64,000 nt of DNA from UBA7672 sp965279205 (GCA_965279205.1 OZ257144.1:2542001-2606000), one strand, 5' to 3'; shown: positions 35,387 to 44,227, numbered from the stretch's first letter. Notes: generated from the letters alone by a model not told the origin. Numbers and translations are program-made.

Positions 35387-36046
35387 CTAGGCAATGTCGG
35401 ACCGTGGCAGCTGTCGAGTTTCCTTCTCCGCCGCCGAAATCCACGCCGCGACGTGCACGTCTGCAAGCAAGGTATTGATATAAGTGTCCGCTGTTGCGGA
35501 TCGCGGAATTGCGTACGTGATGAACCGCGTCGCAACCGGCGCATACATGGCATCCACGATCCCGAAGCGCTGGAACAGGTAAGGACCACCTGACCGCTCC
35601 AGACAGGCGCTCCAGATACGGTCGATTTGCGCCGCATCCGTCCGGCCCTGCTGCGTCATCCGGGAAGCATCCGTTCGCCGGCGGATGTTCATTGGGCAGT
35701 CAGTCCGAAGCGCTGCGAACCCGGAATGCATCATTGCCGATGCCGAGCGCGCTATACCCCGCGCCAGTGAACCGGGCGGTCCGTCAGGCCACAGCTCCGG
35801 GGCCATCTCCGCTGCCCATTCGCAGATCGCGATGCTCTCTGCGATTGTCACACCAGGCACAACCTCGAGAGCCGGTACCCGGGCATTGGGCGAGATTGCT
35901 GAAAAAGCCGGCGGGCCGGCGCCCAACTCGGGAAGCGCATGGAGCACTTCATCGAAGTCGATCCCGCCATGCTTCAGCGCCAGCCACGGGCGCATCGACC
36001 AGGACGAATAGTTTTTGTCGCCAATGTGAAGACGAGGCGTTGCCAT
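35387..36046 (-). CDS. glutathione S-transferase family protein
   Basis: A 219-residue GST-fold protein. The N-terminal domain begins RLHIGDKNYSSWSMRPWLALK, a motif of the SSWSMRPW subgroup often annotated as maleylacetoacetate-isomerase-like GSTs. The cis-Pro (ARVPALEV) and glutathione-binding ES (IAESIAICEWA) are present. AAGGAGCGC precedes ATG 36046. It follows lysE by 10 bases, so the two are likely co-transcribed. Confidence 0.9.
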   Translation of the reverse strand: MATPRLHIGDKNYSSWSMRPWLALKHGGIDFDEVLHALPELGAGPPAFSAISPNARVPALEVVPGVTIAESIAICEWAAEMAPELWPDGPPGSLARGIARSASAMMHSGFAALRTDCPMNIRRRTDASRMTQQGRTDAAQIDRIWSACLERSGGPYLFQRFGIVDAMYAPVATRFITYAIPRSATADTYINTLLADVHVAAWISAAEKETRQLPRSDIA

Positions 36047-36056
36047 GCGCGCTCCT

Positions 36057-36698
36057 TCAAGAGTGCTGCTTGTAGGCGAACGCGACGAGCAGCGCGAGAG
36101 CAATGAAAATGATGCCCACGCCACGCTCGAACCAGTTCCTGATATGAGGCTTGCCAAGGAAGCGTGACATCGATCCGCCGATATGCGTGTACATCCATTG
36201 GATCGCCAGATCGATGAGCGTGCCGACGATGCCTAGCGCTAGCATCTGGCTTGGCAGGTTCGATTCCGCATTGATGAACTGGGGCAGGAAGGTGAGGAAC
36301 CAGATGATCGTCTTAGGGTTGCCGAAGCCAATCATCAACCCGTCGAAGAACGCGCCGCGATGAATCGCTATCACCGGTGTGGGCTGGCTTGGGTCCACAA
36401 CAGGGTGCTGCCGGAACGAGCGGATTAGCGCCAGGGTACCGATCAGCGCGAGATAGCCAGCGCCCGCCCACTTCAGGATGAAGAAGGCCAGCTCCGATGT
36501 TGAGAGCAGCACGCCGAGGCCCAGCACAGTCAGCACGAAATAGATGACGTTGGCGACCTGGATGCCCAAGCCTGCCATCATGCCGGCGCGATGGCCGCGC
36601 AGAGCCGCTTGCGACATGATGAACATGACGTTGGGGCCGGGGGCCAGACTGACCAGTGTGGTCGTCCCGATGAACAACAGAAAGTTGTCGGGCAGCAT
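36057..36698 (-). CDS. LysE/RhtB-family exporter
   Basis: A 213-residue inner-membrane exporter with six hydrophobic segments. The signature SLAPGPNVMFIMSQAALRGHRAG is near the N-terminus, and GFGNPKTIIWFLTFLPQF in the middle. It belongs to the RhtB (homoserine/threonine efflux) side of the superfamily; substrate unknown. It sits 52 bases after mtnP and 10 before a GST gene. Confidence 0.92.
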   Translation of the reverse strand: MLPDNFLLFIGTTTLVSLAPGPNVMFIMSQAALRGHRAGMMAGLGIQVANVIYFVLTVLGLGVLLSTSELAFFILKWAGAGYLALIGTLALIRSFRQHPVVDPSQPTPVIAIHRGAFFDGLMIGFGNPKTIIWFLTFLPQFINAESNLPSQMLALGIVGTLIDLAIQWMYTHIGGSMSRFLGKPHIRNWFERGVGIIFIALALLVAFAYKQHS

Positions 36699-36750
36699 TA
36701 CAATCCGTTCCCGGCCGCGCCCGGGATGTGGGAGGACGCCCCAGCCTCCG

Positions 36751-37629
36751 TCAAGCCCTCAACACGCGTCCAGCGACAGCATCCAGCCTCTTCAGCAAGG
36801 CCGGATCGCGGCTGGTCGGCGGTGTAAGGATCGCGTGGTCGAGGCAAGTATCGATCCCGTCCGGGTCGGGACTTCTGGGAACCGCCGCAAGGCGCTTTGC
36901 AATGCGGCGCACCAACGCGGTCGCCCGCTCGGTGTTGTCGTGCAGCACTTTCAAAACGTCCGTAACGGAAACCGCAGCAGTCTCTTCCCGCCAACAATCA
37001 TAGTCAGTGACCATGGCGACCGTTGCGTAAGGTAGCTCGGCCTCTCGGGCCAACTTGGCCTCCGGCATGTTGGTCATGCCGATTACATCACAGCCCCATG
37101 ACCGGTAGAGTTTTGACTCTGCCAGTGACGAGAATTGCGGCCCCTCCATCGCGAGGTAAGTCCCGCCGCGATGCGTCCGGACGCCTAGCGCTACGGCTTC
37201 ATCGCCAGCGATCCCGGCCAGACGCGACGACACCGGATGCGCCATGGAGACATGCGCAACCACGCCTTCGCCAAAAAAGCTCTTCGCGCGTGCGAACGTG
37301 CGATCGATGAACTGGTCGACGATCACGAAATCGCCTGGCGCCATCTCCTTTTTCAACGATCCGCAGGCGGACAGCGAAAACAGGTCGGTACACCCGGCTC
37401 GCTTCAGCACGTCGATGTTGGCGCGGTAGTTGAGTTGCGTCGGGCCCAGACGATGGCCGCGCCCGTGACGCGGCAGGAACACTACGTCCACACCCTCTAG
37501 TCGACCGCGATAGACCTGGTCCGAAGGCTCTCCCCAGGGCGATGTGATCGTCTCCCAGCGGCCGCTCTCGATGCCCGGGATCTGGTAGAGGCCCGATCCT
37601 CCGATGATGCCGAGCGTCCACTTGGTCAT
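36751..37629 (-). CDS. mtnP: S-methyl-5'-thioadenosine phosphorylase
   Basis: Splits methylthioadenosine with phosphate into methylthioribose-1-phosphate and adenine, the first step of methionine salvage. The 292-residue enzyme has the N-terminal IIGGSGLY, phosphate-binding RHGRGH, SACGSLK, the adenine-binding MEGPQFSS and GMTNMPEAKLAREA. No other mtn genes are in the window, but apt lies downstream on the same strand. It starts 3 bases after the preceding hypothetical gene. Confidence 0.95.
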   Translation of the reverse strand: MTKWTLGIIGGSGLYQIPGIESGRWETITSPWGEPSDQVYRGRLEGVDVVFLPRHGRGHRLGPTQLNYRANIDVLKRAGCTDLFSLSACGSLKKEMAPGDFVIVDQFIDRTFARAKSFFGEGVVAHVSMAHPVSSRLAGIAGDEAVALGVRTHRGGTYLAMEGPQFSSLAESKLYRSWGCDVIGMTNMPEAKLAREAELPYATVAMVTDYDCWREETAAVSVTDVLKVLHDNTERATALVRRIAKRLAAVPRSPDPDGIDTCLDHAILTPPTSRDPALLKRLDAVAGRVLRA

Positions 37630-37632
37630 GGG

Positions 37633-38076
37633 TTAGCCGACTTCATCGCCCGCACACCGGACAAGAGCGGGAACTGGAAGCCCGAAGGGAACTTCGCGCC
37701 AAACAAAGGTGTTCCGACTCGGCATCGACAAAGACCAGACGACCTGCCTTCCGAACAAGCCGGGTTGTTTGAAATTGGTGTAGCTGATCAGGATGTATGT
37801 CGGCTCAGCACCGTTCTCGCTTGCCGGCACGCCGACCTTGCTGATGTAAATGCGATCTTCGTTGACCTGCTTCGACTTGTAGATCGTGCCCCCTTCCTCT
37901 AGCCAGATCTTCGCCGGGTTCTTTTCGCAGGAGTATCTGTCCGTGCCCGCGGACGGCGGCAGGCCCCAAAATCCTTCAATGGAATTGAGGATCTCGCTGA
38001 CCTTGAGGGGATCGGCATAAGCAACAGGAAAGGCCAGCGCCAATCCCGTGGCGATAATGAGCGCTGCGATCCTCAT
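37633..38076 (-). CDS. hypothetical exported protein
   Basis: A 147-residue protein that I do not recognise. The signal peptide (MRIAALIIATGLALAFPVAYA) ends at about 22; the mature part (about 125 residues) has two cysteines (SCEKNP and VRCAGD) likely to pair, and beta-rich segments such as TYILISYTNF. It lies 3 bases upstream of mtnP in the same direction, but an exported protein need not share its pathway. Confidence 0.7.
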   Translation of the reverse strand: MRIAALIIATGLALAFPVAYADPLKVSEILNSIEGFWGLPPSAGTDRYSCEKNPAKIWLEEGGTIYKSKQVNEDRIYISKVGVPASENGAEPTYILISYTNFKQPGLFGRQVVWSLSMPSRNTFVWREVPFGLPVPALVRCAGDEVG

Positions 38077-38138
38077 GACGTCCCCCGCTTGCTACGCAGA
38101 GAGTGAACGCTCGGGCTGCCTATTGGCAATACAGTCGA

Positions 38139-38636
38139 TCAGAACAACTTCCGCATGGTGGTCGGCGACGGCGTCAGTGGATTGACGGTGTGCATCTGCA
38201 CGTCGCTGGCGGGCCCATAGCCGAGCGAAGACCAGAAGGCGACCAGACGAGGCTGGTCGTGCCGTACGCCCAGTTGTGCGCCGGGAAAGCCGCGTCGCTT
38301 TGCTTCCTGTTCCAGCGTGGCCACGAGCGGAGCACCTAACCCCAGCTTCCGGTGCGGCCTCAGCACGCCGACGCGCTTGATCTCGACCCACTCGCGCGCG
38401 TCGCCCGGCGGGCCTGGGACTGGATAGAACCGGCCCGAGCCAACCGCCTCCTCGCCCTCGAACGCGATAGCGGCTGCGCCCCGAACCAGCTGATCGGCGA
38501 TGTAGTCGGAGGTTTCCCGATATGCGGTTGAGTTGGTTGCAACTGTGCCCGTCCAGCACCGCAGCATGACATCGCGCAGAAGCTCGGCCTCGTCGGGACG
38601 AGCAAACCGGAGGTGAAAGCCAGGAGGTAGGGCCAT
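38139..38636 (-). CDS. GNAT-family N-acetyltransferase
   Basis: A 165-residue acetyltransferase. The acetyl-CoA site is a degenerate motif A (VGVLRPHRKLGLGAPLV), after the beta4 strand VEIKRVGV, and motif B ends with VAFWSSLGY. The typical substrate is unknown. It resembles YhbS/ElaA-like GNATs with an N-terminal LRFARPDEAELLRDV. Confidence 0.88.
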   Translation of the reverse strand: MALPPGFHLRFARPDEAELLRDVMLRCWTGTVATNSTAYRETSDYIADQLVRGAAAIAFEGEEAVGSGRFYPVPGPPGDAREWVEIKRVGVLRPHRKLGLGAPLVATLEQEAKRRGFPGAQLGVRHDQPRLVAFWSSLGYGPASDVQMHTVNPLTPSPTTMRKLF

Positions 38637-38644
38637 CGCGAAAG

Positions 38645-38691
38645 CCGGGATCCGCGCAAACCGACAGCCCGACGGCTGCAGCGGATCCCGG
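38645..38691. repeat. palindromic element between petC and GNAT gene
   Basis: Inverted arms CCGGGATCCGC (38645-38655) and GCGGATCCCGG (38681-38691) are perfect over 11 bases. They enclose a smaller CAGCC/GGCTG hairpin, and a separate ATACGCC/GGCGTAT hairpin follows at about 38692-38709. The CCGGGATCC core is shared with the large palindrome at 22849-22948. Confidence 0.65.
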
Positions 38692-38758
38692 TATACGCCT
38701 TGCGGCGTATCCTTAAAGGCCTTCGAGCGATGGAAGGTTCAACGCATGAGAAGCAAAT

Positions 38759-38785
38759 TCCCGCCGCAGATTTTTTGCGGCGGGA
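38759..38785 (-). terminator. terminator of the petABC operon
   Basis: A perfect 10-bp stem (TCCCGCCGCA with TGCGGCGGGA) has a 7-base loop. It lies 17 bases after the petC stop on the minus strand and is followed there by AATTTGCTTC. The loop is A-rich on the minus strand. Confidence 0.72.
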
Positions 38786-38802
38786 TGATGCGGTCCGCGT
38801 TT

Positions 38803-39714
38803 CTAGTGTTCGACGTTCCGCCAGATGCGCCTGTACGAAGCAAACACGAGAGCGGCGAACAGCAGCAGATAGATTATGACTGCAACGCCCATCTGCTTGC
38901 GCTCGACCGCATGCGGATCGGAGGCCCAGGCGAGGAAGGTGGCGACGTCTTTGGCCATCTGCGCCTTGGTCGACGGCGTGTTGTCATCAAAACCGACCTG
39001 ACCATCCGTGTTCAGCGGTTCGGCCATGGCCAGGAAGCCGCCCGGCGGCTTGGCACGCGGATCGCCAGCCCATTGTGAGGCGGTGTCGCCGGCGAAGTAG
39101 GCATTGTAGTGCTGGCCCGGATTCACCGTCAGGCCAGCCGGCGGCGGCTTGTAACCCATTAGCAATGAGTAGATGTAGCCGGCTCCGCCATGACGCGCCT
39201 TGGCGATTACCGAGAAGTCCGGCGGCAGGGCGCCGCCATTGCCGACACGCGCAAGCGTTTCGTTGGCGAACGGCCCTGGAATGCGGTCAGACGTCTTGCC
39301 CGGGAAGGTGGTCGGATCGCCTGAGTCCGGATCGATGCCCGGAACCTGGAGCGGATACTCCGTTGCGATCTGCTTCACGTAAGGATTGTCGTTCGGGTTC
39401 GGATAGCGCGCGTCGTAGAACGGGCCGCCTGGCTCGCCGAGATTACGGAACGACATCAGCTTCATGCCGTGGCAGGCCGAGCAGACCTCCCGATAGACCT
39501 TGAAACCGCGTTGCAGCGCGTTCTGGTCGAAGGTGCCGAAATAGCCTTCGTGCTGCCAGCCACCTGCGGGCTCGAGCAGTTCGTGTCCGCCGCCAGCGGC
39601 ATGCTCAGCGGCAGCGCCTTCAGCCGCCGCACCATGTTCCTGGGCGACGACCGGGAGAGCAATAAAGCCGGCAGCGAGAGCTGCGAGGCCGGCGAGAGCA
39701 AGTTTCAAGCGCAT
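38803..39714 (-). CDS. petC: cytochrome c1 of the bc1 complex
   Basis: Membrane-bound heme subunit of the ubiquinol-cytochrome c reductase. The 303-residue protein has a signal peptide (about 1-24), heme attachment site C78-S-A-C81-H82, the likely sixth ligand M230 (GFLAMAEPL) and a C-terminal anchor at about 275-297. The Ala/His/Gly-rich stretch after the signal peptide (about 25-45) is longer than usual. It ends the petABC operon, 10 bases after petB, and a hairpin terminator follows. Confidence 0.96.
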   Translation of the reverse strand: MRLKLALAGLAALAAGFIALPVVAQEHGAAAEGAAAEHAAGGGHELLEPAGGWQHEGYFGTFDQNALQRGFKVYREVCSACHGMKLMSFRNLGEPGGPFYDARYPNPNDNPYVKQIATEYPLQVPGIDPDSGDPTTFPGKTSDRIPGPFANETLARVGNGGALPPDFSVIAKARHGGAGYIYSLLMGYKPPPAGLTVNPGQHYNAYFAGDTASQWAGDPRAKPPGGFLAMAEPLNTDGQVGFDDNTPSTKAQMAKDVATFLAWASDPHAVERKQMGVAVIIYLLLFAALVFASYRRIWRNVEH

Positions 39715-39724
39715 CTGGCTCTCC

Positions 39725-41179
39725 CTACTCTGCGGCCTGGGCAGCGGCAGCCGGTGCGGCCGGGGCCGAACCGTGCTTCTTGCGCACGCTGTCCGCGATG
39801 GATGCAGGTCTTGGCTTGGGTTTCTCGATCACGCCGAGGAGCGGCAGGATCACGAGGAAGTACAGGAAGTAGTAAGCGCCAAGGATCTGCGACAGCCACA
39901 GCCACTTGAAGCCTGTCTGCCTGACCTCGATCGAGCCACCAGCCGTCGGCGGCAGCGCGCCGAGCTTGGCCTTCGCCGCAGCGAAATCGTCGAACACTTC
40001 CGTAACGGTCTCGCCCGTCGTGGCGGTGTAGTTGAGCGCCAGCTGGTCCGAGCGGAAGGTGAAAACGAGCTTGTCCGGATCGTTGGCGCCGCAGAAGCCG
40101 AGGCCGATGCTGGCGAGCACGAAGATCACGAACGCCTGCTTGGCGAACGGGCGATAGCGCATCGAGCGCACTTTCGATGTGTCGAGCCACGGCAGCACGA
40201 ACAGGATCAGGATCGAACCGAACATGGCGCCGACGCCAAGCAGCTTCGCCGGGATCGGACCAATGTCGAAGGTGATAGCGCGCAGGATCGCGTAGAACGG
40301 CAGCAGATACCATTCCGGCACGATGTGCGCCGGGGTCATCAGCGGGTTGGCCTCGATCGAGTTGTCGGCATGGCCGAGCGCGTTCGGGAAGTAGAACACG
40401 AACAGGGCGAACACGACGAGGAAGACGATGATCGCGAAGCCGTCCTTCACCGTGTAGTACGGGTGGAACGGAACAGTGTCCTTCTTCACGTCTTTCACCG
40501 ACACGCCGGTCGGGTTGCCGTTGCCGGTCACATGCAGCGCCCAGATGTGCAGGACGACGATGCCAGCGATCACGAAGGGCAGCAGGTAGTGCAGCGAGAA
40601 GAAGCGGTTGAGGGTCGGGTCGCCGATCGCCGGGCCGCCCATCAGGTAGGTCTTGACGGTCGGGCCGACCAGCGGGATGGCGCCGATTAGGTTGGTGATG
40701 ACGGCCGAGCCGTGGAACGACATCTGGCCCCAGGGCAGCACATAGCCCATGAACGCCGTCGCCATCATCAGGAAGTAGATCACGACGCCGAGGATCCAGA
40801 GGACCTCACGCGGCGCCTTGTAGGAGCCGTAGTACATGCCGCGGAACATGTGGATGTAGACGGCGAGGAAGAACATCGAGGCGCCGTTGGCGTGGATGCC
40901 CTGAATCAGCCAGCCGAAGTCCACATCGCGGCGGATGCGCTCGACCGATCCGAAGGCCAGTCCCGTGTCCGCCACATAGTGCATGGCCAGCACGATGCCG
41001 GTGACGATCTGGATGACGAGGCACACCGCGAGGATGGCGCCGAACGTCCACCAGTAGTTGAGGTTCTTCGGCGTCGGGAAGTCGATCAGGGTGTCATACG
41101 ACATCCGCACGATCGGCAGCCGCGCATCCAGCCACTTCGTGAAGCCGGTTTTCGGTTCGTAGGTCGACGGTCCGCTCAT
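39725..41179 (-). CDS. petB: cytochrome b of the bc1 complex
   Basis: Eight-helix cytochrome b of 484 residues. Heme ligands are H96/H110 and H197/H211, with the 14-residue spacing typical of the family; PEWY at 288-291 is the quinol oxidation site motif. An unusual insertion of about 58 residues (365-423, starting CGANDPDK) lies in the loop before the last helix, and a tail rich in Ala and Pro follows. ATG at 41179 was chosen. It is 11 bases after petA. Confidence 0.96.
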   Translation of the reverse strand: MSGPSTYEPKTGFTKWLDARLPIVRMSYDTLIDFPTPKNLNYWWTFGAILAVCLVIQIVTGIVLAMHYVADTGLAFGSVERIRRDVDFGWLIQGIHANGASMFFLAVYIHMFRGMYYGSYKAPREVLWILGVVIYFLMMATAFMGYVLPWGQMSFHGSAVITNLIGAIPLVGPTVKTYLMGGPAIGDPTLNRFFSLHYLLPFVIAGIVVLHIWALHVTGNGNPTGVSVKDVKKDTVPFHPYYTVKDGFAIIVFLVVFALFVFYFPNALGHADNSIEANPLMTPAHIVPEWYLLPFYAILRAITFDIGPIPAKLLGVGAMFGSILILFVLPWLDTSKVRSMRYRPFAKQAFVIFVLASIGLGFCGANDPDKLVFTFRSDQLALNYTATTGETVTEVFDDFAAAKAKLGALPPTAGGSIEVRQTGFKWLWLSQILGAYYFLYFLVILPLLGVIEKPKPRPASIADSVRKKHGSAPAAPAAAAQAAE

Positions 41180-41190
41180 GAGCCCCTCCC

Positions 41191-41772
41191 CTACAGCGAG
41201 ATCTTGATCATGGTGGCGGAAACGTACGTGTATTCCGGGATCGGCAGGTTGGCCGGCGCCGGACCTTTGCGGATACGCCCCGAAGTATCGTAGTGCGAAC
41301 CGTGGCACGGGCAGTACCAGCCGCCGAATTCGCCGACTGCGCCCTGCGAAGGACCAACCGGAACGCAACCGAGGTGCGTGCAGGTGCCAGACGTCACCAG
41401 GATTGCCGGGTTCAGCTTGCCGTCCTGCATCGGGCGGAGGCGCGAGTCATCCGTCGCCGGATCGCGCAGCGTCTTTATGTTGACCGCGTTGGCCGACGCT
41501 ATTTCGGCCGCCGTGCGGTGGCGGATGAAGAACGGCATGCCGCCGATCAGCACGCGGATTTCGCCGCCTTCGGGTACTTTCGAGAAATCGACTTCGGCGC
41601 TCGACAGGGCGCGCGTGTCAGCCGCGGGAGCGAGCTGCTGGATGAACGGCCAGGCAACCGCGGCAACACCGCCAGCCGCAACCGTTGCTGCGGCTATGTG
41701 GATGAAATCCCGGCGTGTTTCGCCTGCATGGGCTCCATCGGCTGTAGCGGCCTTCGAACCGTGTTCCGACAC
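41191..41772 (-). CDS. petA: Rieske iron-sulfur subunit of the bc1 complex
   Basis: A 193-residue membrane-anchored Rieske protein exported through the Tat system (RRDFIHIAAATVA at 20-32). The [2Fe-2S] ligands are in C131-T-H133-L-G-C136 and C154-P-C156-H157-G-S-H. The GTG start at 41772 is chosen: GGGAG lies 6 bases upstream, while the longer frame has no family similarity. It is the first gene of petABC and divergent from trmL. Confidence 0.95.
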   Translation of the reverse strand: MSEHGSKAATADGAHAGETRRDFIHIAAATVAAGGVAAVAWPFIQQLAPAADTRALSSAEVDFSKVPEGGEIRVLIGGMPFFIRHRTAAEIASANAVNIKTLRDPATDDSRLRPMQDGKLNPAILVTSGTCTHLGCVPVGPSQGAVGEFGGWYCPCHGSHYDTSGRIRKGPAPANLPIPEYTYVSATMIKISL

Positions 41773-41885
41773 ACGAGTCTCCCATGCTATCCGGAGCTTT
41801 GGACGCCTTATTACCGCCGCGTGAGGAACCCCCCACGTGGCAGGGTGTCGCAAGAAAGCCCCCTGCGTGACGGGACCCGTCTAAA

Positions 41886-42350
41886 GTGCGACTCGCGGTC
41901 TATCAACCAGACATCCCTCAGAATCTTGGGGCAATCCTTCGATTGGCGGCGTGCCTTGGCGTCGCAGTCGACATTATCGAGCCTTGCGGGTTCCCTTTGA
42001 CCGACAAGGCGCTTCGCCGGACCGCCATGGACTACGGCGAAAACGTCGAAATTGCCCGCCATGACCGATGGGAGGCCTTCCGCGAATCAAGACGTCTGGC
42101 TGGCGGCCGACTGATCCTGTTCACGACCCGGGGCGCGACCAGCCTCGAAGCGTTTGAGTTCGACCAAAACGACTGCCTGCTGTTCGGTCGGGAATCGGCC
42201 GGCGTTCCTGACAATGTCCATGCGGCAGCCGACGCTCGCGTTCGCGTTGCCCTCCTGCCCAACGCCCGATCACTGAACGTGGCGATGACGGCAGGGATCG
42301 CCCTGTGGGAAGCCCTGCGGCAGACGGGCGGATTGCCCAGGCTCGGCTAG
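41886..42350 (+). CDS. trmL: tRNA (cytidine(34)-2'-O)-methyltransferase
   Basis: A SPOUT-class methyltransferase of 154 residues that modifies wobble position 34 of tRNA-Leu isoacceptors. YQPDIPQNLGAILR opens the protein; LLFGRESAGVP and ARSLNVAMTAGIALWE form the knotted SAM site. The start is GTG. The TAG stop shares CTAG with the convergent lipoprotein gene. Confidence 0.94.
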   Translation: MRLAVYQPDIPQNLGAILRLAACLGVAVDIIEPCGFPLTDKALRRTAMDYGENVEIARHDRWEAFRESRRLAGGRLILFTTRGATSLEAFEFDQNDCLLFGRESAGVPDNVHAAADARVRVALLPNARSLNVAMTAGIALWEALRQTGGLPRLG

Positions 42351-42676
42351 CTGGCGGGCGCGGGCTCGTCGACACGACAGCCGCGACGGACTTCCTCGAC
42401 CTTGGCCACGAAGATCAACTGACGGTCCTTGGCCAGTTCACCAATCTGGATCTCGGTTTCCTTGTCGTCGCCCTGGGCGCCGAGGACCACGATGTCGAAC
42501 ATGTCCTGATCGAGCCGCTTGGCGGACTCATCCGCCAGGCACTGGCAGACCTCGTCCGTACCGCCATCCGCCACGCAGCGGTCGGCGATCACCTTGCGAC
42601 CCTCATCGTTCTGGCTGCACGCCGCCAGCAGGGCGAGCGTAAGCATGACAGGCAGAGCTGACGCGAGGGGAGACAT
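42347..42676 (-). CDS. small lipoprotein with C-x9-C-x-C motif (copy A)
   Basis: A 109-residue lipoprotein of unknown function. The lipobox is LLAA-C20, and the mature part has C34-x9-C44-x-C46 and a last cysteine C100 inside a largely helical segment. It pairs with the neighbouring paralogue 42769-43104, which has the same cysteine spacing. ATG 42676 was chosen because the signal peptide begins there; the frame runs on upstream without similarity. Confidence 0.74.
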   Translation of the reverse strand: MSPLASALPVMLTLALLAACSQNDEGRKVIADRCVADGGTDEVCQCLADESAKRLDQDMFDIVVLGAQGDDKETEIQIGELAKDRQLIFVAKVEEVRRGCRVDEPAPAS

Positions 42677-42768
42677 GGTACCTTCCGACCCGGGACCGCG
42701 AAGCGGTGTCTCTGGTTCTATCGACATGGACCGGCGGTTCAATCCTGTTCCACTGTGGCGAGTGTGAC

Positions 42769-43104
42769 CTAGCCCACTGTCCCACAGGAAAGCTTGGCCT
42801 CGCCGACGGCGGTGGACTGGGCGAATTTCTTGTCGATCGACATGGCGTCCAGCAGCTTCTCGGACTCCTCGGCCTTGCCCTCGGCTTCCAGGACCAGAAC
42901 CCTGAACATGTCCTCGTCGATCACACCCGTCTTGAGCAGGTCCTCGGTCCGGTCAGCGGCGCAGTTGCAGGTCTTCTCGTCGCCGCCATCCTTGATGCAC
43001 TGTTTGACGATGGAGGCGTGGCCCGGCGTTTTCTGCGGTTGGCCCTCGTCGCAGGCGGATGCCAACAGCGCGCCCAGAACTGCCGCCGCCAGAAGCCGGA
43101 CCAT
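42769..43104 (-). CDS. small lipoprotein with C-x9-C-x-C motif (copy B)
   Basis: A 111-residue lipoprotein, paralogue of the previous entry. The lipobox is LASA-C18; C36-x9-C46-x-C48 and C107 sit in the same order. Shared text includes KDGG/ADGG, D[EM]..F and an acidic helix. About 90 bases separate the two genes. ATG 43104 was preferred over the upstream in-frame start because it directly precedes the signal peptide. Confidence 0.74.
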   Translation of the reverse strand: MVRLLAAAVLGALLASACDEGQPQKTPGHASIVKQCIKDGGDEKTCNCAADRTEDLLKTGVIDEDMFRVLVLEAEGKAEESEKLLDAMSIDKKFAQSTAVGEAKLSCGTVG

Positions 43105-43247
43105 GTGAGTCCCTTCACAAAGGAATCCGCCCAGCGCGGCCACGACGGAGCCTAGGCCGGATTGCCGCAGGCTGGAAACCCATTTGTTCAGGCCACTGCA
43201 GACCGGGAAAGCTGGACGCGCGCGGTGGCGAGCGGCTACCAAGAGAC

Positions 43248-44159
43248 GTGGCACAGACATTCTCTCTTCCCGGCAACGCGTCTCTCGAAGACCGCAAGGC
43301 CGTCGCTTTCGCGTGGTTCCAGACCCTGCAGGCCGACATCATTGGCCGCTTGGAGGCGCTGGAGGATGCGGCGTCTCCTCCTCTCTACAAAGGCGCGACC
43401 GGTCGCTTCGAGAAGACACCCTGGAAGCGCGGCGACGGAAGCCAGGATCTTGGCGGCGGCACGATGGCCGTCATGCGTGGACGCCTGTTCGAGAAAGTCG
43501 GCGTGCATGTCTCTTGCGTTTATGGCGAGTTTGCACCCGAGTTTGCCGCGACTATTCCAGGCGCGGACAAGTCCGGCGGAAAATTCTGGGCTAGCGGAAT
43601 CTCGCTGATCGCCCACATGCAGAACCCGCGCGTGCCGGCAGTGCACATGAATACTCGTATGCTGGTGACTTCGGAGAGCTGGTTCGGCGGTGGCGCTGAT
43701 CTGACACCCCTGCTCGCTTACCAGCGTACCCAGGAATTTCCCGACACGATCGACTTCCACGCCGCGATGCGTGACGCCTGTGCGTCGCATCCAAACGGCG
43801 GCGCCGATTACGCCGCGATGAAGGAACACTGCGAGAAATACTTCTTCCTGCCTCATCGCAACGAACCGCGTGGCATCGGCGGCATTTTCTATGATCGCTA
43901 CAACACCGGCGACTGGAATGCCGACTTCGCTTTCACCCGCAGCGTGGGTCAGCACTTCGCCGGCGTTTACCCCGAGATCGTTCGCCGCCGGATGGTCGAG
44001 AGCTGGTCCGACGCTGAGCGCGAAGAGCAGCTTGTCCGCCGCGGCCGCTATGTCGAATTCAACCTGCTCTATGATCGCGGCACGACGTTCGGACTGAAAA
44101 CAGGCGGTAATGTTGCGTCGATCCTTTCGTCAATGCCGCCGACGGTGAAGTGGCCATAG
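43248..44159 (+). CDS. hemF: oxygen-dependent coproporphyrinogen III oxidase
   Basis: Converts coproporphyrinogen III to protoporphyrinogen IX with O2 in heme synthesis. The 303-residue length is typical. The conserved stretches are WFGGGADLTP, NEPRGIGGIFYD and the C-terminal GRYVEFNLLYDRGT.FGL. The GTG start at 43248 (VAQTFSLPGN) is preferred; the frame is open upstream but overlaps the lipoprotein gene on the other strand. Heme produced here would supply cytochromes b and c1 of the nearby pet operon. Confidence 0.94.
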   Translation: MAQTFSLPGNASLEDRKAVAFAWFQTLQADIIGRLEALEDAASPPLYKGATGRFEKTPWKRGDGSQDLGGGTMAVMRGRLFEKVGVHVSCVYGEFAPEFAATIPGADKSGGKFWASGISLIAHMQNPRVPAVHMNTRMLVTSESWFGGGADLTPLLAYQRTQEFPDTIDFHAAMRDACASHPNGGADYAAMKEHCEKYFFLPHRNEPRGIGGIFYDRYNTGDWNADFAFTRSVGQHFAGVYPEIVRRRMVESWSDAEREEQLVRRGRYVEFNLLYDRGTTFGLKTGGNVASILSSMPPTVKWP

Positions 44160-44227
44160 CGGCTGGCATGGCCGCTTGCCTGCCGACCTGAACTGGACAA
44201 ATCTGGCGCCCTCGGGGAGGCAACGTC

